Of a stretch of DNA of 16,100 bases, positions 12,255 to 16,100 are shown one piece after another. Source of the DNA: an uncultured Bacillus sp. (GTDB lineage Bacteria; Bacillota; Bacilli; Bacillales; Cytobacillaceae). Below the pieces are notes generated by a model. It had not been told where the DNA came from and searched no databases. It saw only the letters and a list, made by a program, of their open reading frames with translations. The position numbers and the translations under genes are program-made. The stretch spans positions 1-16,100 of the forward strand of contig CALCRD010000012.1 in the NCBI GenBank assembly GCA_937894355.1, in the 5' to 3' direction. Each line of letters begins with the position of its first letter. Positions within the stretch are counted from its first letter, which is position 1.

Positions 12255-13091
12255 ATGAGAAAATCCTTCCTCCCGATTCTTGTTTGCAGCCTACTCGTGA
12301 GTGGATGTACTGCCTTACCTAAAGAAGCAAGGGAGAATCCAACAAAAATAACTAGTATGATCGAAAAAAAGTCCATTCCTGCTGATTTTATTCCTAAAGA
12401 TATTAAAGTTGTCATGATTGGAGATTCTTTGACTGAAGGTATCGGAGATCAAACCAAGAAAGGTGGATATTTATCGTTTTTGAAGGAATTATTGGAAGAT
12501 GAAAAGGGGATAAATAAAGCAGAGTTAATAAATTTTGGCGTAAGTGGCCACCGAACTACTCAGCTTTTAGATCGTTTGAAACGGCCTGAAGTCAACAGTG
12601 CAATAGAGGAAGCTGACCTGGTTATTATCACAATTGGTGGAAACGATATGATGAAAGTGGTCAGGGAGAACTTGACAAATCTCGATATGAAGGATTTCGA
12701 GAATGATAAAAAATTTTACAAGAAGAATTTAACCGATGTATTAACCAAAATACGCACGGAGAATCATAATGGCTCTATTGTTCTAGTAGGATTATATAAT
12801 CCGTTTTCAGTTGCCTTATCGGAAATAAAAGAGATTGATCAAGTAGTAAGTGATTGGAACGAAACTAGTCAAAAGATTACTTCCAAATATTATCAAGCTT
12901 ATTTTGTAGAAATAGCTGATATTTTTCAAAAAAACAACATTGATGCCATCTTGCATACTGACTTTTTCCACCCTAATAATGCCGGTTACAAATTAATAGG
13001 GGAAAGAGTGTACAGTGTATTAAATAAACGGGTTCTTGATAATTTTTCCAATCTTGTACTATCCGTAAATAAAGAGGAGATTCAACCTTGA
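12255..13091 (+). CDS. ypmR: GDSL/SGNH lipase-like lipoprotein YpmR
   Basis: A 278-aa extracytoplasmic SGNH hydrolase. Lipobox VSGC places the lipid anchor at Cys18. The four SGNH blocks are visible: GDSLTEG with nucleophile Ser58, FGVSGHRT (Gly), ITIGGNDM (Asn) and DFFHPN near the C-terminus (Asp and His of the triad). The natural substrate is unknown; lipid or cell-wall esters are typical for the class. TAGGAGGTG precedes ATG 12255. The stop TGA overlaps the TTG start of the next gene by four bases (TTGA), showing translational coupling. This TGA has no SECIS-like hairpin behind it and is a plain stop. Confidence 0.93.
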   Translation: MRKSFLPILVCSLLVSGCTALPKEARENPTKITSMIEKKSIPADFIPKDIKVVMIGDSLTEGIGDQTKKGGYLSFLKELLEDEKGINKAELINFGVSGHRTTQLLDRLKRPEVNSAIEEADLVIITIGGNDMMKVVRENLTNLDMKDFENDKKFYKKNLTDVLTKIRTENHNGSIVLVGLYNPFSVALSEIKEIDQVVSDWNETSQKITSKYYQAYFVEIADIFQKNNIDAILHTDFFHPNNAGYKLIGERVYSVLNKRVLDNFSNLVLSVNKEEIQP

Positions 13092-13693
13092 TTAAAAATA
13101 AATGGAAAATCTTGTTTTTTATTCTGGCTATTGTGAATGTCGTTGTCATTGGCAGTATTTATTTTTTAGTTACTTCGGATGGAAAAAATAATCCAATCGA
13201 AAATAAACCGGATAACACATCCGAAACGATTCCGTTTACTACCCAAACAAATAAATTAGATTTGAATAAGGTAATTAATCATTATCTCAAGCAACAGGCT
13301 AAAGGTTCGATTAATTATCAAATATTCTTGGATAATAACGTGAACTTAATCGGGACTCTGCCTATTTTTGGACAAAATGTGGAAATGAAAATGTCATTCA
13401 AACCAACAGCGGTGGACGACGGGAATCTTATTCTCAAGGAGAAAGACTTTTCCATCGGAGCATTGAAGTTACCGGCTGAACAAGTTTTGAAAATGATTAA
13501 TAACCACTATCAATTCCCAGAATGGGTGACGATCCAACCCAATGAGAAAAATGTCTTAGTAGATTTGCAAAATATGAATTTGAAAAGTGGCTTAATAGTC
13601 CGCATGGAAAAAATTGATTTAAAGCAAGATAAAATAATGTTTACTATTTTGGTTCCAATTGAAAAAACATCTAATCAATCGACGAATAGCTAG
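13088..13693 (+). CDS. ypmS: YpmS family membrane-anchored protein (DUF2140)
   Basis: A 201-aa protein with one N-terminal transmembrane helix (about 5-28) and an extracytoplasmic domain containing LNKVINHYLKQQ and later MKMSFKPTAVDDGNL and VLKMINNHY. This matches YpmS by position and pattern; the function is unknown. Translation starts at TTG 13088, supported by GAGGAG about 9 nt upstream and the 4-nt overlap with ypmR; no in-frame ATG is near. It probably acts with YpmR at the membrane surface, an inference from the conserved pairing. Confidence 0.85.
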   Translation: MIKNKWKILFFILAIVNVVVIGSIYFLVTSDGKNNPIENKPDNTSETIPFTTQTNKLDLNKVINHYLKQQAKGSINYQIFLDNNVNLIGTLPIFGQNVEMKMSFKPTAVDDGNLILKEKDFSIGALKLPAEQVLKMINNHYQFPEWVTIQPNEKNVLVDLQNMNLKSGLIVRMEKIDLKQDKIMFTILVPIEKTSNQSTNS

Positions 13694-13721
13694 TATGTTC
13701 AAAGTTGTTTTTAGAGAAATG

Positions 13722-13750
13722 TTTACTTAATAGGTAATATTTATTATACT
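13722..13750 (+). promoter_or_regulatory. Promoter of rsgA leader
   Basis: TTTACT (13722-13727) and TATACT (13745-13750) are 17 bp apart. Transcription should begin near 13757, giving a leader of about 180 nt before the rsgA start. Confidence 0.7.
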
Positions 13751-13782
13751 AATATTATTAAGCGGAAGGTGGGTGAAGTGTA

Positions 13783-13851
13783 ATGATAACAGCAAATACT
13801 GAATTCAAAGTTAATTGTAATTATACACAGCCCATCGGGAATCATTGCTAA
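13783..13851 (+). CDS. 22-codon leader peptide before rsgA
   Basis: A short ORF of 22 codons (MITANTEFKVNCNYTQPIGN plus HC) with an upstream GGTGGGTGA ribosome binding site. It lies wholly inside the rsgA leader RNA and overlaps two sequence segments that can pair with downstream segments: codons 1-4 (13785-13792) and codons 15-17 (13825-13832). This placement, rather than the peptide sequence, suggests a regulatory role. The peptide resembles nothing I know. Confidence 0.5.
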   Translation: MITANTEFKVNCNYTQPIGNHC

Positions 13852-13918
13852 TAGGAGAACTATCGTTATTCCTGTTATCTGATCAACCATAGGCTGTGTT
13901 GCCTATGGTTTTTATTTT
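13785..13918 (+). promoter_or_regulatory. Attenuator-like leader of rsgA
   Basis: Four pairings can form. A: GATAACAG (13785-13792) with CTGTTATC (13872-13879). B: CGGGAAT (13836-13842) with ATTCCTG (13868-13874). C: ACACAGCC (13825-13832) with GGCTGTGT (13892-13899). T: terminator stem 13885-13894 with 13901-13910, followed by TTTATTTT. C and T share bases, so C acts as an antiterminator. A ribosome that finishes the leader ORF covers the left arm of C and allows T; one held at the first codons leaves C free. This would raise rsgA expression when translation is impaired. Confidence 0.6.
13885..13918 (+). terminator. Terminator upstream of rsgA
   Basis: A perfect 10-bp stem, AACCATAGGC with GCCTATGGTT, has loop TGTGTT, followed by TTTATTTT. 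It lies 20 nt before the rsgA start codon, after the leader ORF, so it can gate rsgA transcription; it could also simply end the preceding transcript. Confidence 0.85.
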
Positions 13919-13937
13919 GTTCAGATGGAGGATAAAA

Positions 13938-14999
13938 ATGAATTTATTAAATTTAGGAATAGATGAACATATTGAACGGGAATTTAATAAAATTGCTGAA
14001 GAAGGATGCATTATTGGCCGTGTAGCCTTGGAATATAAGGGACGATACCGAGTTTGGACCAATGATGATGAGTTACTCTGTGAGGTTTCAGGGAAGTTTC
14101 TATTTCAGGCAACATGTAAAGAAGATTTTCCTGCAGTTGGTGATTGGGTTGTAATAATGCCAAGAAAGTACGAACAAAAAGGGACAATCCAAGTCGTTCT
14201 ACCTAGAAAAAGTAAGTTTTCCAGAAAAATGGCCGGTACAACTACTGAAGAACAGCTAATTGCGGCAAATATTGATACTGTTTTTTTGGTAAATTCTTTA
14301 AATGACGATTTAAGTTTACGACGAATTGAACGCTATTTGTTACTGTCTTGGGAAAGTGGTGCAACCCCGATTATCGTCTTAAGTAAAGCTGATTTATGTT
14401 CCGATTTTGATCGTCTGTTCAAAAAGGTGGAATCAATAGCTCTTGGAATACCCATTATCCCTGTTAGTGTAATCACTAAGACAGGCATGGAGGAAATTCG
14501 GACGTATTTACAGCCCGGAAAAACGATAGCTCTTCTGGGTTCATCAGGTGTTGGAAAATCGACACTAACCAACTGTTTATTGGGGAATGAAAAGCAAAAA
14601 GTGCAGGAAATAAGAGAGAGTGATGATAAAGGAAGACATACAACAACCAATCGAGAATTAATCATGTTACCAAATGGAGCTATGTTAATCGACACTCCCG
14701 GTTTTCGAGAGCTACAGATATGGGAGGGCAACAACGGCTTAAGTGAAAGCTTTTCTGATATTGAGACTTTTGCATTAAACTGTAGGTTTCGTGATTGTAC
14801 ACATGGAGGAGAACCAGGGTGTGGAGTAAACGATGCTCTTGATGCAGGTAGCTTATCCTTAGACAGACTTGATAGTTATAAAAAGCTGCAAAGAGAGTTG
14901 GCCTATTTAGATCGAAAATTAGACAAGCGGGCACAGGCCGAAGAAAAGAAAAAATGGAAAATTATTCATAAGCAGTTAAAGCAAGGGGAAAAATACTAG
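13938..14999 (+). CDS. rsgA: Ribosome small-subunit GTPase RsgA (long paralog)
   Basis: A 353-aa circularly permuted GTPase that checks and matures the 30S subunit. An N-terminal OB-fold (about 20-100) is followed by the GTPase in permuted order: G4 SKAD (about 148-151), G1 GSSGVGKS (201-208) and G3 DTPGFRE (about 252). A C-terminal zinc site follows (C282, C287, H289, C295) and then a basic helical tail. ATG 13938 is chosen because GGAGGAT lies 5-6 nt upstream. Its length is nearer to the E. coli type than to the roughly 300-aa B. subtilis protein, so it may be a second copy. It is not in the B. subtilis ypmQ-msrB neighbourhood as I recall it. The upstream leader suggests control by translation state. 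Confidence 0.93.
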   Translation: MNLLNLGIDEHIEREFNKIAEEGCIIGRVALEYKGRYRVWTNDDELLCEVSGKFLFQATCKEDFPAVGDWVVIMPRKYEQKGTIQVVLPRKSKFSRKMAGTTTEEQLIAANIDTVFLVNSLNDDLSLRRIERYLLLSWESGATPIIVLSKADLCSDFDRLFKKVESIALGIPIIPVSVITKTGMEEIRTYLQPGKTIALLGSSGVGKSTLTNCLLGNEKQKVQEIRESDDKGRHTTTNRELIMLPNGAMLIDTPGFRELQIWEGNNGLSESFSDIETFALNCRFRDCTHGGEPGCGVNDALDAGSLSLDRLDSYKKLQRELAYLDRKLDKRAQAEEKKKWKIIHKQLKQGEKY

Positions 15000-15013
15000 A
15001 CTACAACAAAATG

Positions 15014-15040
15014 GCTGCTCCAAATTTTGGGGTGGCTTTT
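15014..15040 (+). terminator. Terminator after rsgA
   Basis: GCTGCTCC pairs with GGGGTGGC (three G-U pairs) around AAATTTT and is followed by TTTT. It is moderately strong and begins 15 nt after the rsgA stop. Confidence 0.65.
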
Positions 15041-15054
15041 GCTTTTATGATAAC

Positions 15055-15172
15055 GCTGTGTTAAAGCTCATTATTGATTTTGTACACTTATGTTGATTGG
15101 AGTGGAAGCCACGTGCGAGCCCGCGGAAAGCGAAGTGCCTGGAACGGAAATCAACAAACACTTTTAACAGAA
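15055..15172. repeat. Shortened copy of a Bacillus palindromic interspersed repeat
   Basis: The core 15091-15156 begins TGTTGATTGGAGTGGAAGCC and ends GGAACGGAAATCAACA, with 8-bp ends TGTTGATT/AATCAACA. I know this pattern (GTTGATTGGAGCGGAA...CTGGAACGGAAATCAAC) as a widespread, usually longer, palindromic repeat between genes of Bacillus and relatives; here the middle is mostly gone. An outer imperfect pair, CTGTGTTAAAG (15056) with CTTTTAACAG (15161-15170), extends the palindrome. It is non-coding, and its function is not known to me. Confidence 0.75.
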
Positions 15173-15259
15173 CTAATGATAAAACGGACAATGAAAAGGA
15201 AAGATATTTATTATCGGTGATATGCGAATAATCTATCAGTAAACATGGGAGGGAGCACA

Positions 15260-15688
15260 ATGGATAGTAAAAAGCAGGGATTGAAAGAGCAATTGACTCC
15301 TTGGCAGTATGAGGTAACTCAAATGAATGGGACAGAACCGCCATTTAAAAATGAATATTATAATGAAATGCGCGGGGGTATTTATGTCGACATTATCTCT
15401 GGGAAGCCACTATTCTGTTCAAAAGATAAGTTTGATAATAATTGTGGCTGGCCGAATTTCACTAAACCCATTGATGCGAATGAAATCGTAGAGAAACAAG
15501 ATTTAAGCCGTGACATGGTAAGAACGGAAGTGAGGAGTAAAACCTCCGACTCCCATTTAGGTCATGTATTTAAACATGGACCAGAGCCGACTGGAATTCG
15601 CTATTGTATAAATTCTGCTGCCCTCCGTTTTATTCCTAAAGCAGACCTTAAGAAAGAAGGTTACGGAGAATACCTGGGAATTTTCTAA
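15260..15688 (+). CDS. msrB: Peptide-methionine (R)-S-oxide reductase MsrB
   Basis: A 142-aa cytosolic enzyme that reduces methionine-R-sulfoxide in proteins with thioredoxin. Signatures are NNCGWPNF (Cys62, probable resolving Cys), RTEVRSKTSDSHLGHVF and RYCINSAALRF with catalytic Cys116. The two CxxC zinc motifs of many MsrB proteins are absent, as in the Bacillus form. The catalytic residue is an ordinary Cys, not Sec as in some animal homologs. GGGAGGGAG precedes ATG 15260. An msrA partner, common next to it, is not seen before the right edge. The sco-ypmR-ypmS-msrB neighbourhood is a Bacillus-like arrangement. Confidence 0.95.
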   Translation: MDSKKQGLKEQLTPWQYEVTQMNGTEPPFKNEYYNEMRGGIYVDIISGKPLFCSKDKFDNNCGWPNFTKPIDANEIVEKQDLSRDMVRTEVRSKTSDSHLGHVFKHGPEPTGIRYCINSAALRFIPKADLKKEGYGEYLGIF

Positions 15689-15786
15689 TATTTACTTTTA
15701 AGATTGGGCGAATACACATGCAAGACAAGTACCTACTACATAAAGTAACTTATGAAAACTGAACTAAACAACAAGGAGTGATCAAC

Positions 15787-15939
15787 ATGAATTATGGATT
15801 CGGTGATTGTGGGTGTGGTGGACCTAGTTACGCAGCTCCGTATGCGTACCAATCTTGTGGATATGGAAATTGGTTTGCATTAATCGTAGTTTTATTTATT
15901 TTATTGATTATCATAGGTGCAAGCTGCTACGCTAGATAA
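15787..15939 (+). CDS. YjcZ-type tiny membrane protein
   Basis: A 50-aa protein with a Gly/Tyr/Cys-rich head (MNYGFGDCGCGG...YQSCGYGN) and one C-terminal transmembrane helix (WFALIVVLFILLIIIGAS). This matches the small Bacillus sporulation peptides of the YjcZ type, which end in FALIVVLFILLIIVG-like segments. AAGGAGTGATC lies close upstream of ATG 15787. The four Cys residues are unusually many for the head region of this family as I know it. It is probably made in the sporulating cell and located in the spore; no sporulation sigma promoter was recognised. Confidence 0.85.
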   Translation: MNYGFGDCGCGGPSYAAPYAYQSCGYGNWFALIVVLFILLIIIGASCYAR

Positions 15940-15964
15940 AGCAAACTGAAGATGATGAAGGTTT

Positions 15965-15996
15965 AAAGCTCACGGTAGGTTCCGTGAGCTTTTTAT
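15965..15996 (+). terminator. Terminator after YjcZ-type gene
   Basis: AAAGCTCACGG-TAGGTT-CCGTGAGCTTT, an 11-bp perfect stem, is followed by TTATT. Confidence 0.93.
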
Positions 15997-16100
15997 TATC
16001 AGAAAGCAACTTGGAATAGTGTTATGCGCAAAGTACTTTCTCAACTAGTCGACAATAAGATTCTGATTCCTTCACCTGGGATTAGGAGGAACCCCTTACC

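Noticed and set aside
14333..14734. Minus-strand 133-aa ORF opposite rsgA
   Set aside because: It is the complement of the rsgA GTPase core and resembles no protein.
16000..16100. A gene starting after TAGGAGGAA near the right edge (about 16083)
   Set aside because: A ribosome-binding-like sequence is present but no start codon or reading frame can be seen before the window ends.

Overview
The window looks like a chromosomal segment of a low-GC Gram-positive of the Bacillaceae. The reasons are strong AGGAGG-type ribosome binding sites, sigma-A-like promoters, a tiny YjcZ-type spore membrane protein, and a right half that resembles the Bacillus order sco(ypmQ)-ypmR-ypmS-msrB. The left ~9 kb is an accessory region; about 9.1 kb to the end is ordinary chromosome.

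Positions 1-2030 hold a mercury-type operon: a MerR-type divided promoter, merR, merT, merP, an iron-sulfur/zinc metallochaperone and a terminator. No merA is present. The main discovery of the window is here. merT and merP each look broken by one in-frame TGA. Both TGAs fall exactly on a conserved mercury-binding cysteine (second Cys of the MerT Cys-Cys pair; first Cys of the MerP CxxC motif). Each is followed, 27 and 21 nt later, by the apical loop of a 6-bp hairpin beginning GG (loops GGTCT and GGTTC), which is the layout of a bacterial SECIS. Read as selenocysteine, both frames are full length. A third small gene (2093, DUF1858-like) has the same arrangement at its C-terminus (C-x4-U, hairpin loop GGT 23 nt after the TGA). 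I therefore read this as a cluster of selenoproteins built around mercury handling. A Nudix hydrolase follows. Copies or part copies of a short repeat flank the two units.

Positions 3065-8762 hold a leftward recombination module: a promoter, a helix-turn-helix protein, two complete tyrosine recombinases (499 and 843 aa) and a 221-aa accessory protein. This matches my memory of the gmtY-gmtZ-gmtX trio of the Gamma-Mobile-Trio islands described in Gammaproteobacteria. A small ribbon-helix-helix regulator lies beyond it. Two copies of a perfect 20-bp palindromic motif lie upstream of the module promoter, near the presumed right end of the element.

From 9.1 kb the genes are a class D sortase (minus), a small unknown protein, a DegV-family fatty-acid-binding protein, Sco, the GDSL lipoprotein YpmR, YpmS, an RsgA-type ribosome assembly GTPase, MsrB and a YjcZ-like peptide. 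The rsgA gene is preceded by a promoter, a 22-codon leader ORF and an intrinsic terminator with a competing alternative pairing. This suggests ribosome-mediated attenuation. A shortened copy of a common Bacillus palindromic repeat lies between rsgA and msrB.

No sel genes, tRNA, rRNA or CRISPR array are visible, so the selenocysteine reading depends on genes elsewhere in the genome.
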